Below the pieces are notes generated by a model that saw only the letters and a program-made list of their open reading frames with translations, had not been told where the DNA came from and searched no databases. From Acinetobacter pittii (GTDB taxonomy: Bacteria; Pseudomonadota; Gammaproteobacteria; Pseudomonadales; Moraxellaceae): DNA of 64,000 nt. This document shows, one piece after another, positions 37,243 through 44,954 of this stretch. The translations under genes were made by a program, and so were the position numbers. The stretch is from positions 620,001 to 684,000 of the forward strand of contig NZ_CP139286.1 of the NCBI RefSeq assembly GCF_034067285.1. The letters are read 5' to 3'. Position 1 is the stretch's first letter; every line of letters starts with the position of its first letter.

Positions 37243-37318
37243 GGGCGCTTAGCTCAGTTGGTAGAGCGTCTGCCTTACAAGCAGAATGTCGGCGGTTCGA
37301 TCCCGTCAGCGCCCACCA
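37243..37318 (+). tRNA. tRNA-Val(TAC), copy 1
   Basis: 76 bases with encoded CCA. Acceptor GGGCGCT pairs with AGCGCCC. The anticodon loop CTTACAA gives anticodon TAC (valine, GTA codons). The T-loop TTCGATC is present. All three valine copies are the same sequence. Confidence 0.97.
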
Positions 37319-37342
37319 AGCCTTTACGTTAAGCTCTCAAGT

Positions 37343-37419
37343 GCAGCGGTAGTTCAGTTGGTTAGAATACCGGCCTGTCACGCCGGGGGTCGCGGGTTCG
37401 AGCCCCGTCCGCTGCGCCA
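37343..37419 (+). tRNA. tRNA-Asp(GTC), copy 1
   Basis: 77 bases with encoded CCA. Acceptor GCAGCGG pairs with CCGCTGC, the anticodon loop CTGTCAC gives GTC (aspartate), and the discriminator base is G. It is identical to the two other copies in the array. Confidence 0.97.
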
Positions 37420-37467
37420 CTTAAGACTTAACATCGTTTTACCCCACAATTTCGATATTGTGAAAGT

Positions 37468-37544
37468 GCAGCGGTAGTTCAGTTGGTTAGAATACCGGCC
37501 TGTCACGCCGGGGGTCGCGGGTTCGAGCCCCGTCCGCTGCGCCA
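37468..37544 (+). tRNA. tRNA-Asp(GTC), copy 2
   Basis: Same 77-base sequence as copy 1, 48 bases after it. The spacer holds a CACAAT/ATTGTG hairpin at 37445-37462. Confidence 0.97.
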
Positions 37545-37632
37545 CTTTTCAGTTCGGGTTGTGATTGGAAGATGATTTGAGATGTAAAAGTTTTAAATCA
37601 AAAAATTAATAAATTATTAATTTTTCTTCTTG

Positions 37633-37708
37633 GGGCGCTTAGCTCAGTTGGTAGAGCGTCTGCCTTACAAGCAGAATGTCGGCGGTTCGATCCCGTCAGC
37701 GCCCACCA
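37633..37708 (+). tRNA. tRNA-Val(TAC), copy 2
   Basis: Same 76-base sequence as copy 1. The 88-base spacer before it ends in an AAAAATTAAT/ATTAATTTTT inverted repeat. Confidence 0.97.
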
Positions 37709-37744
37709 TATATGTGACCATACTTTATTTTAAAGTATTGTAGT

Positions 37745-37821
37745 GCAGCGGTAGTTCAGTTGGTTAGAATACCGGCCTGTCACGCCGGGGGTCGCGGGTT
37801 CGAGCCCCGTCCGCTGCGCCA
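37745..37821 (+). tRNA. tRNA-Asp(GTC), copy 3
   Basis: Same 77-base sequence as copy 1. The 36-base spacer before it contains ATACTTTA/TAAAGTAT. Confidence 0.97.
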
Positions 37822-37887
37822 TTCTCTTGATTCCCTTGTCTAGAGAATGTAGAGTATAGAGATACATTCGTTATCTTTTCTCATTAA

Positions 37888-37963
37888 GGGCGCTTAGCTC
37901 AGTTGGTAGAGCGTCTGCCTTACAAGCAGAATGTCGGCGGTTCGATCCCGTCAGCGCCCACCA
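37888..37963 (+). tRNA. tRNA-Val(TAC), copy 3
   Basis: Same 76-base sequence as copy 1 and last gene of the array. The 66-base spacer before it contains GAATGTA/TACATTC. Confidence 0.97.
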
Positions 37964-38292
37964 TTATTTCTTTCAGAAAATTTAATTTCATAAATTAATT
38001 CTTTTATAAATATCTTATGCTTGCATGTAAATTTACTTACTATGTGACTAAGTATCGATTCAACTTTTCTATTTTAAAATTAAAGTCTTTATTTCATTGT
38101 TAAGTTATTCTTTTAATGATCGTTAGTTTTTAAGGTTTCACTTGGTATCTCCATATATACTCATACGTTTACGGGGGCTTTATTCTCATTAAATTACGCT
38201 ATGAGTGATTAAAAATAAGAACCTAATCTGTAATTTATTAGCGTCAACGTATCTCAATTTTATATTTGCACTGATTACTCATTTCTCAAAAT
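37964..38292. other. AT-rich stretch after the tRNA array
   Basis: About 330 bases with no supported gene. Close to the last tRNA a loose AATTTAATTT/AAATTAATT repeat followed by CTTTTAT may end the tRNA transcript. I see no copy of a tRNA 3' end, no integrase and no other repeat that would mark an integration site. Confidence 0.5.
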
Positions 38293-38294
38293 AA

Positions 38295-38326
38295 AAAACT
38301 GCTACTTTTGAATAGCAGTTTTTTTA
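38295..38326. terminator. Terminator behind the DUF218 gene
   Basis: AAAACTGCTA / TAGCAGTTTT stem with an eight-base loop. A-run and T-run on opposite sides make it bidirectional; its main use should be for the leftward gene. Confidence 0.88.
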
Positions 38327-38338
38327 TTACATTATTTT

Positions 38339-39124
38339 TTAATATTCGTTTAGAAGCCATCCACTCGCGTATGCGAAGTATTCACGTAACCATGCATTGT
38401 AGCGAGTAGCCAATGGTGTCTCGGCAGCGACTCCATAAACTTGGGTATAGCCCTGTTTTTTTGCGATTGCTATTGCTCGAGGTATATGAAAATCACTTGT
38501 TACGATAGCGATTGGCTGGCCTAAGGTAATCTGATGTTGTTCTAATAAGGGTTTACTATTTTTTAAATTAAGCTCAGTACTAGTACTCTTATCTTCAAGG
38601 ATCATTTGATCTTTTGCGATATGATACTTTTGTTCAAGATAACGAGACATAACCAATGCTTCGCTTTCTTTTTCTGAAAAATCAAGACCGCCTGTTAAAA
38701 CAACCTGTGCTTGCTGCTGTCTTAGGGCTAAAGGGGCGGCTGTATCTAAACGTTTTGCAAGAATTGTAGATGGTTTACCATTTTCGACACCACTTCCTAA
38801 GACAATAATTGCTTTTACTAGAGGTATATTATCTGAACTATCTTTATTTTCTTTAATAAAGCTAAAGAAATAGCCTAAGCCAATCAACCATATCCAGAAG
38901 CATAACCATCCAAAACGCCAAAGTGTGTGTAAGCGATAGTGATAAAAGAAAAAACGTTCTAAGTGATAATAAAATAAAGAATAGAGGCAGAAAAAAGCAC
39001 CTAAAATTAAAGGAATAATTGTGCCTACATTAATTTTATTAAGACAAATTAGAACTAATCCATCTAGAAATAAAATCGAACCAATGATTGCTAGGAAAAT
39101 ACGGATCCACTTACTGACTTGCAT
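38339..39124 (-). CDS. YdcF/SanA-like DUF218 membrane protein
   Basis: DUF218 protein of 261 residues. Three hydrophobic segments (about 10-27, 32-52 and 66-90) anchor it in the inner membrane. The DUF218 domain (about 102-250) has VKAIIVLGSGVENGKPS, VVLTGGLDF, the EDKSTSTELN loop and AIVTSDFHIPRA. Relatives (ElyC, SanA, YdcF) act in envelope and peptidoglycan or undecaprenyl-phosphate homeostasis; which one this matches is open. It begins with MQVSKWIRIFLA. It is downstream of the PepSY reductase and separated from it by a terminator. Confidence 0.85.
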   Translation of the reverse strand: MQVSKWIRIFLAIIGSILFLDGLVLICLNKINVGTIIPLILGAFFCLYSLFYYHLERFFFYHYRLHTLWRFGWLCFWIWLIGLGYFFSFIKENKDSSDNIPLVKAIIVLGSGVENGKPSTILAKRLDTAAPLALRQQQAQVVLTGGLDFSEKESEALVMSRYLEQKYHIAKDQMILEDKSTSTELNLKNSKPLLEQHQITLGQPIAIVTSDFHIPRAIAIAKKQGYTQVYGVAAETPLATRYNAWLREYFAYASGWLLNEY

Positions 39125-39183
39125 TGTGCTTAGAGTTGCAATTTAAATTGCAGACAGTGTATGCAAAATCAATCTGAATGCAA

Positions 39184-39224
39184 TAAAAAACCGAGTAAAG
39201 CATTTAAGCTATTACTCGGTTTTT
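39184..39224. terminator. Terminator behind the PepSY reductase gene
   Basis: CCGAGTAA (39191-39198) / TTACTCGG (39212-39219) with A-runs and T-runs on both flanks. Confidence 0.87.
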
Positions 39225-39238
39225 GTTTTTATTGACCT

Positions 39239-41821
39239 TTAATACACATCACGACGGTAACGGCCTTGTTGTCTTAACTCATCTACCTGTTCTTCACCTA
39301 GAATTTCAATAAGGGCTTGATCGACTCCACTTGCCATACCTTCAATACTACCGCATACATAAAGAACAGCACCGCGTTCTACCCAGCTTACTAATTCTGC
39401 TGCATTCTGACGAATTACATCTTGAACATACACGCGTTGTTCTTGGTCTCTCGAAAATGCTAAATCAAGGCGTTTTAACATTCCTGTGGTTTGCCATGCT
39501 TCAATAGTTGATGCATAGAAGAAATCACATGCTCTTTGACGTTCACCGAAAATTAACCAATTTTCAGTGTAATCATGACGCGTACGGGTGTGTAATAGGC
39601 TCATTAAGCCAGCAATACCTGTGCCGTTACCAATACAAATAATAGGGCGGTTGTCATCAATTAGATGGAATGATTCATTGGTACGAATACGTAAAGCAAT
39701 TTCATTATTAACTTGCGTATGTTGAGTGAGCCAACCCGAACCTAAACCTAAATTACCAGACACATCATATTGTTGACGAACAACTAAACGAAGGACTTGT
39801 TGAGAAGGAATACTCGCAATCGAATACTCTCGTGTTGGTAAGTTAGGAAGCTGTTCTAATAAATGGTCCAGATTAGCAAACGGTTCAATTTCTCCCGTTA
39901 AGTCTTTGTTCCAAAGTGCTTTTTCAATTGAAATCTGTAATGAATCAACTTTTGAATTTTTAAGAATATGGTGGTGCTGCAAAAACTCATTAATACGTTC
40001 AGCGCTATTGCCCGGTTGTATTTCTGCAATATCACCCGCTTGCCAAATAGCCTCATGACTTGCTTTAAGTTCAATATTATAAGCAAGTTGACCTAAGCTA
40101 TTTGGATTGAGTAAGTCACGTTGCTGCAATGTCCATGTATCAAAGACTTTTTCTAAATTTACAGCATGCAAATCTAATTTAGTTGCTTTCGCGAGAGATT
40201 GATTCCAGTTTTGGATATCCGATAGGTTTGCATTATCAACTTCAATTGTATTGAAGAGGGCATGAGCACCATTCGCTTTGAGCCAAGCGTCCACCGCATG
40301 ACCAAAACTACAATAAGTGTCTGGATATTCTTTAGAACCTAGAGCTAAAACAGCATAGTTGATGTGCTTAAGATCTAAATTCGATTTTAAAAGTTTCTTA
40401 GCAAAGCTTGTGGCGAGATCAGGAGCATCGCCAGTACCATAAGTACTGATTACAAATAGAACTTGCTCATGCTGCTCTAAATCAGCTTGTGTTAGCTGCT
40501 GTACAGGTTTTACCTGAACAGGTTGATGAGCCTCTTGTAAACTTGTTGCCGTACTCCAAGCGAGTTGTTCGGCTACACCAGTCTGAGTTGCATAGGTAAT
40601 AAGCCAAGATTTTGCATTTGGATCAATGTATTGGCCTGCTAAAGACTGGCGAGCCGCCTGTGTTAATTTTTTCTGTTTACGGCGTTTAAGATAAAGCATC
40701 CATCCTGTAACCAAGAACAAAGGCATTGCTAGAGAAGCAAGCATTGCAACAAATTGATAAATTGGTCCAAAGAAGCTACCGCGGTGTACAGGTAACATAC
40801 TGCTCATAATCTTCTGATTAAGCTTTTTATCTTCGTAAAGCTCCATCTTTTCGATGTTGCCAGTTTGATAATTATAGGTGGCTTGGTTACGTGCACGTTC
40901 ATGTTGTGGGGTAGCATCAACAAAGCTTAACTCAATTTTTCCATCATCTTTTTTCGGTAAGTTCAATGTTAGTGTCGAATAATTACGTCCGACCTGACTA
41001 TTGAAACCGCTCCACGTTTGATTGAGTGCTGTAATAAGCTGAGTATTATCTAATTGTGGTTGTGATTTTTTATCATTATTACGGCCAGTTTGTTTGCCTT
41101 GTTGCATTCCACGATTTTGAGGAGTAGCGCCATGACCTTGTGACTTAGGTTGTTCAACGCCCATCACTTTGAACATGCCACTACGCCACCAATCATAAGA
41201 CCAATATAGACCTGTACATGCGAAAAGAAGATAAAAAACAATAACCCATGTACCGACAACAGCATGTAGATCCCAAATGAAATTTCGGCCTTTAAGTTTC
41301 GGTTTTACCGCAAGCCATTGACGAGCAGAATGCTTTTTGGGCCAACGCAAATATAATCCACTGAGTACAAAGTAAATTAACATGAGTGCACAAGCACCAG
41401 TAATTTGTTTACCAACTTCACCAGCGGTTAAATTACGATGAATTTGTTGTATGAGTAATAATAACTTTCGGCCTTTAACATCTGGAAGAACTTCAGCGTT
41501 ATAAGGGTTCACCATCATATTGTAGCCACGGCGTTCACCTTCTTTTTCAATATTTACAATAGAAGAAGAGGTGGGGTCCTTGGCAATTGTAATGCTATTA
41601 ATTTTGATTTCAGGCTGAGTTGTATTGAAATGCTGATAAAGCTGAGCAGGAGTTAGTTTTGGACTATTTTCAGCTTGAACAACATAACTATCAGAATTCA
41701 CCCATTTTAAAATTTGTTGGTCATAAGAATAAATTGCCCCTGTAACACCCATAATGGATAAGATGAGGCCAGCAGTAATACCCAGAAACCAATGAATTTG
41801 AAATAAAATTTTTTTAAACAT
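39239..41821 (-). CDS. PepSY-flavodoxin-FNR fusion reductase, probably for iron
   Basis: Large membrane flavoprotein, 860 residues. The N-terminal PepSY-TM part (about 1-385) has helices near 10-32, 143-165, 190-212 and 365-385 and periplasmic loops. Next comes a flavodoxin domain (about 405-550, FVISTYGTGDAPDLATSFAK), then an FAD-binding domain (YSIASIPS at about 660-667) and an NADPH-binding end (CIGNGTGIAGLMSLLHTR) that closes with RRDVY, as in CysJ. The plan suggests electrons from NADPH to FAD to FMN and then across the membrane, perhaps to ferric siderophores. A Fur-box-like site about 80 bases upstream supports iron control. Substrate is an inference. Confidence 0.85.
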   Translation of the reverse strand: MFKKILFQIHWFLGITAGLILSIMGVTGAIYSYDQQILKWVNSDSYVVQAENSPKLTPAQLYQHFNTTQPEIKINSITIAKDPTSSSIVNIEKEGERRGYNMMVNPYNAEVLPDVKGRKLLLLIQQIHRNLTAGEVGKQITGACALMLIYFVLSGLYLRWPKKHSARQWLAVKPKLKGRNFIWDLHAVVGTWVIVFYLLFACTGLYWSYDWWRSGMFKVMGVEQPKSQGHGATPQNRGMQQGKQTGRNNDKKSQPQLDNTQLITALNQTWSGFNSQVGRNYSTLTLNLPKKDDGKIELSFVDATPQHERARNQATYNYQTGNIEKMELYEDKKLNQKIMSSMLPVHRGSFFGPIYQFVAMLASLAMPLFLVTGWMLYLKRRKQKKLTQAARQSLAGQYIDPNAKSWLITYATQTGVAEQLAWSTATSLQEAHQPVQVKPVQQLTQADLEQHEQVLFVISTYGTGDAPDLATSFAKKLLKSNLDLKHINYAVLALGSKEYPDTYCSFGHAVDAWLKANGAHALFNTIEVDNANLSDIQNWNQSLAKATKLDLHAVNLEKVFDTWTLQQRDLLNPNSLGQLAYNIELKASHEAIWQAGDIAEIQPGNSAERINEFLQHHHILKNSKVDSLQISIEKALWNKDLTGEIEPFANLDHLLEQLPNLPTREYSIASIPSQQVLRLVVRQQYDVSGNLGLGSGWLTQHTQVNNEIALRIRTNESFHLIDDNRPIICIGNGTGIAGLMSLLHTRTRHDYTENWLIFGERQRACDFFYASTIEAWQTTGMLKRLDLAFSRDQEQRVYVQDVIRQNAAELVSWVERGAVLYVCGSIEGMASGVDQALIEILGEEQVDELRQQGRYRRDVY

Positions 41822-41858
41822 GGTCGAAAATGTAAATATGATGGAGATCTTGTAACGA

Positions 41859-41864
41859 AGTATA
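41859..41864 (-). promoter_or_regulatory. Possible -10 box of the PepSY reductase gene
   Basis: TATACT on the minus strand, 38 bases before the start codon. The -35 side is poor, as often for iron-controlled promoters. It lies downstream of the Fur-like site. Confidence 0.4.
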
Positions 41865-41900
41865 GCCGAAGATTGGGGAGATAATATGGATTTTGGAGAT

Positions 41901-41919
41901 AATATTAATTTTCATTATC
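41901..41919 (-). promoter_or_regulatory. Fur-box-like operator
   Basis: On the minus strand GATAATGAAAATTAATATT agrees with the Fur consensus GATAATGATAATCATTATC at 15 of 19 positions. It is flanked by a direct repeat GGAGATAATAT at 41877 and 41895 (18-base period), which adds further GATAAT hexamers. Confidence 0.6.
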
Positions 41920-41936
41920 ATTTATTTTTAGCTTAT

Positions 41937-41966
41937 TAAAAAACCTCCCTGAGGAGGCTTTTTATG
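41937..41966. terminator. Terminator behind the YcxB-like gene
   Basis: CCTCC (41944-41948) / GGAGG (41953-41957) with a four-base loop; long T-run on the minus strand and a shorter one on the plus strand. Confidence 0.8.
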
Positions 41967-41976
41967 GAATAGAGAA

Positions 41977-42552
41977 TTACAAGGTTTTTGGCTCGCCAAC
42001 AGATTCTTTTAAGTGCGTGCGAATGGTGTTGAACGAGAAGTTCTTAGAATCCATGCGCTTAGGTAGAATATAAGCACCTTGTTGTTCTTGACCTTTTGGA
42101 TCTTTTACTTTGAAATTGACCAAAATAAAATCAGGTGTATTGTACCATTCGTAGATATTTTTCCATCCAATAGTACCAACGCCTTCTTGTAGACCCATTT
42201 GTTGACGCATCACAATACCGTGAGGCTGCACACCTAAACGAATCCCTTTGATTTCCTGTACCGGAAATTCATTCATTTTGCGTTTAACGTACCATTCTAA
42301 TCCGTATTTACGACCTAGGTAATAAAGTACTACAGCGACAATAGCAACCCAGCAAAAAACAGTAGAGTAGTTCTTAATAAAAATAAGACCTAATATAGCT
42401 AGGGCTAAAACGACACCCATAATTGCCCAAATTTTTGTGCTGATTTTATTGGTGCTGCGCCAGATAAGAAGCTGTGCATTACGTTGTTCAGCTTCTGACA
42501 CGTCATATGGAACAGGCTGAAGCGTATAAGCGTATAAAGTTTTCGCGGTCAT
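41977..42552 (-). CDS. YcxB-like membrane protein
   Basis: Membrane protein of 191 residues with two close helices (about 39-58 and 64-82). After them comes a soluble C-terminal domain in the style of YcxB proteins (GVQPHGIVMRQQMG, IGWKNIYEWYNTPDFILV, AYILPKRM). Function unknown. Its neighbours yccS and the PepSY reductase are on the same strand but separated by terminators or gaps, so it appears to be a single-gene unit. Confidence 0.65.
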   Translation of the reverse strand: MTAKTLYAYTLQPVPYDVSEAEQRNAQLLIWRSTNKISTKIWAIMGVVLALAILGLIFIKNYSTVFCWVAIVAVVLYYLGRKYGLEWYVKRKMNEFPVQEIKGIRLGVQPHGIVMRQQMGLQEGVGTIGWKNIYEWYNTPDFILVNFKVKDPKGQEQQGAYILPKRMDSKNFSFNTIRTHLKESVGEPKTL

Positions 42553-42652
42553 AGTGCAAATAACAAATTGTAAACTGTTTTAAGTTTAGCATTAATTGGC
42601 ATAAGTCAGGAAAGGATATTATGCCAATTTCATACTAATTTCCGACTCAAAT

Positions 42653-44827
42653 TTATAACGATGCGAGCTCACTAGCATCATTATCAAGATCATGACTTAG
42701 CCGTTGTTTTAACATACTAAATCGGTTCAATACTCCAAGCATGAGCGAGAGCTGCTGTAAAATAATGAGTGATTTTTGGTCTTCCTCATTATTTTGACTT
42801 AAACGTTGGCGTATCGTTTGGAGCATATTTTGTGCTGTCAGATCAGGCATCTCATCTCTTAATAAAGCACCTTCAATGTCATCTAGTGCTTGGTCTAAAA
42901 GTTTAAGAACAGCTTGATCTTGTATGTTTTCTCGATGTGCCCCAAGTGCTGCGATATAACTTAAAAATGTATGGTTTAAACATAAAAATTCAAAGATATC
43001 GGATTTACGGGTAGGGTCAAAGTCTGGCTCGGTCGCTAAAGTTGAAATAAGCGAAGCAACCTCGGCATCAGTATTATGAGCAGCACGTCTTACAATACGG
43101 TAATTCAGCGCATGATTACGGCCTTCATGATATTGTTTAACGACTTCAGCTAAATATTTACATTGAGCTTGTAATGAACGTCTGATGTTACGAGGTAAAC
43201 GTCGGAATTTCCAGTCAGGCCAAATAAATGTCACGCCAAACCAAGCTAGCGCACATCCGATTAAAGTATCTACAAATCGAGGAATGGCAGCAGCCATCGC
43301 TGAACCGTCTAGATTAAAGTTAATTAATGCAAGAATAGTGATAAAGGCTGTTGCCTGCGCATATTGCTTACTACGTAACTCAAAAAATAGGACTCCACTT
43401 AATATCAACATGAATAGTTGTCCTTCGGTCGAAGGAATTAAGAAGATAATTGCAAGTCCAACAACAATACCAATTAAAGTTCCAACAATTCGTAAGCGTA
43501 AGCGACGTTTGGTTGCGTTGAAGTTGGGTTGGCTTACAAACAGAGCTGTAAGCATAATCCAATAGCCATACTCAATACGGGTCATTTGGATAAAGACATA
43601 ACCAATGAAAAGTACAATCGAAACACGAATTGCATGGCGGAAGAGTACAGATTCGGGAGTTAAATTCTGTTTTATTCGGATGATAATATCATTCCATCCT
43701 TGTAAATCATCATCTTTCAGCTGATTTTCGGCTTGTTTTACTTTATCAGATTGAATGTGTTGTTCAGTCTCCAAGTTGAGCAACTGAGAATCGATAGACT
43801 TTAAATTTTGATATAAGGCGAAAAGAGCATTTACCCACAAAAGGTCATAATGCTGATCACGTCTTAGCTTCTCTAAAGACAATCTTAGATTCTCAAAACT
43901 CTGTTTGAAGCGTTTGTTATGATTGTAAGGTTTACGTTGTAAAATACATTCATTTAGCTCTTGGCAAGCTTTACCTTGAACTGCCAAAATTCGTTGAAAT
44001 CTAAATAAAATATCGCTGTGCTGAAAAATTTTGGCTAGTTTTTGATAGTCGATATGGGCTGAGTCAGCACGCTCATGAATATCTTGAGCAACAAAATAAT
44101 AATGTAGGCTTCGGCGTGTATCTTTTTGTCCACGGTCACCTTTTAAACGAGTCAATAACGCTGTTTTTAAATCATTAAAAATCGTAATTAATTTACCATT
44201 TTCTAATGACAGCTCAATCATACTTTGCTGATAGCTGGCAGGCGTCATATCAACATCAAACAAATTTGACTTTGCGAATAAAAAGTCGCCTAGAGATGCA
44301 TAAGACGCTGCGAGTTTGTCTTGCAGTTGGCGAACCGGAAACAATAAAAAGCTAATAGTGGCAATCAGGCCATACCATGCAGCACCTGCGACTAAAAGGG
44401 CCGGTTGAATATACCAATGATCAAAAAGGTGAACACCCAACATGGTATAGACCGAAACAACCAAACAGCCATAAGAAATAGTGGCATAACGACGTCCCAG
44501 CGAACCTAATAAAATCCAGCCAATACATGAAGCAATCAACCCTAAGGCAAAAGCCATTGGGTAGGGGAAAAGTAGTTGTACGGATGCTGCGGTAACGAAG
44601 AAACCAATATAAGTATAAATCAGGTTCATGATTCGCACGGAAAAGCGATCATCAATATCACTTAAACCTGCTGCGACCACACCTAAAGTAAGGGGAATGG
44701 TTGCTAATTGATAGCCCAAAAAATAAGGCACGAAAGCAGTTCCTGAAAAGGCTATCAGCATTCGCACGTTATACATAAATGTTGTGTTATAAGTCGCTCT
44801 TTTTAGGCGTTTTAACCAAGATTTCAA
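42653..44827 (-). CDS. yccS: YccS-type FUSC family inner-membrane transporter
   Basis: FUSC-family protein like E. coli YccS, about 724 residues. Two hydrophobic blocks (roughly residues 22-170 and 370-500) flank a soluble helical region, and a C-terminal soluble part follows. Shared text: ATIPLTLGVVAAGLSDIDDR, SLGRRYATISYG, GDRGQKDTRRSLHYYFVAQD and DILFRFQRIL. FUSC proteins are putative aromatic-acid exporters; the substrate here is unknown. The frame is open to a TTG at 44893. I prefer the TTG at 44827, which has AAGGA six bases upstream and lines up with the YccS N-terminus. The gene is divergent from bcr across an operator-like repeat. Confidence 0.85.
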   Translation of the reverse strand: MKSWLKRLKRATYNTTFMYNVRMLIAFSGTAFVPYFLGYQLATIPLTLGVVAAGLSDIDDRFSVRIMNLIYTYIGFFVTAASVQLLFPYPMAFALGLIASCIGWILLGSLGRRYATISYGCLVVSVYTMLGVHLFDHWYIQPALLVAGAAWYGLIATISFLLFPVRQLQDKLAASYASLGDFLFAKSNLFDVDMTPASYQQSMIELSLENGKLITIFNDLKTALLTRLKGDRGQKDTRRSLHYYFVAQDIHERADSAHIDYQKLAKIFQHSDILFRFQRILAVQGKACQELNECILQRKPYNHNKRFKQSFENLRLSLEKLRRDQHYDLLWVNALFALYQNLKSIDSQLLNLETEQHIQSDKVKQAENQLKDDDLQGWNDIIIRIKQNLTPESVLFRHAIRVSIVLFIGYVFIQMTRIEYGYWIMLTALFVSQPNFNATKRRLRLRIVGTLIGIVVGLAIIFLIPSTEGQLFMLILSGVLFFELRSKQYAQATAFITILALINFNLDGSAMAAAIPRFVDTLIGCALAWFGVTFIWPDWKFRRLPRNIRRSLQAQCKYLAEVVKQYHEGRNHALNYRIVRRAAHNTDAEVASLISTLATEPDFDPTRKSDIFEFLCLNHTFLSYIAALGAHRENIQDQAVLKLLDQALDDIEGALLRDEMPDLTAQNMLQTIRQRLSQNNEEDQKSLIILQQLSLMLGVLNRFSMLKQRLSHDLDNDASELASL

Positions 44828-44895
44828 AGGAAGTCCTTGCTGATCAACCTGGGTGATAAAGGATTTGCGTATTTCTACACCAATGTTGCACAAAT

Positions 44896-44927
44896 CATAC
44901 GATAGACAGTGTAAGCTTGTCTGTATG
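44896..44927. promoter_or_regulatory. Operator-like inverted repeat between yccS and bcr
   Basis: CATAC-GAT-AGACA and TGTCT-GTATG face each other around nine bases (44896-44927). The TAGACA/TGTCT halves resemble TetR-family operators. It lies about 28 bases before the bcr ATG and about 70 before the yccS start. Confidence 0.5.
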
Positions 44928-44954
44928 CAAATGATTGAAAAATGAAATATCGTT

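Noticed and set aside
37243-37963. Possible CRISPR or phage direct repeats
   Set aside because: The repeats are complete tRNA-Val and tRNA-Asp genes of 76 and 77 bases with cloverleaf pairing and encoded CCA.
37964-38292. Integration site or prophage remnant beside the tRNA genes
   Set aside because: No duplicated tRNA 3' end, integrase or foreign gene was found; the stretch is only AT-rich.
43185-43565. Rightward ORF of 126 codons inside yccS
   Set aside because: Antisense shadow of a hydrophobic region; no start signal and no protein family.
44828-44893. Extended N-terminus of YccS from a TTG at 44893
   Set aside because: No ribosome site there and no likeness to YccS; AAGGA before the TTG at 44827 is better placed.
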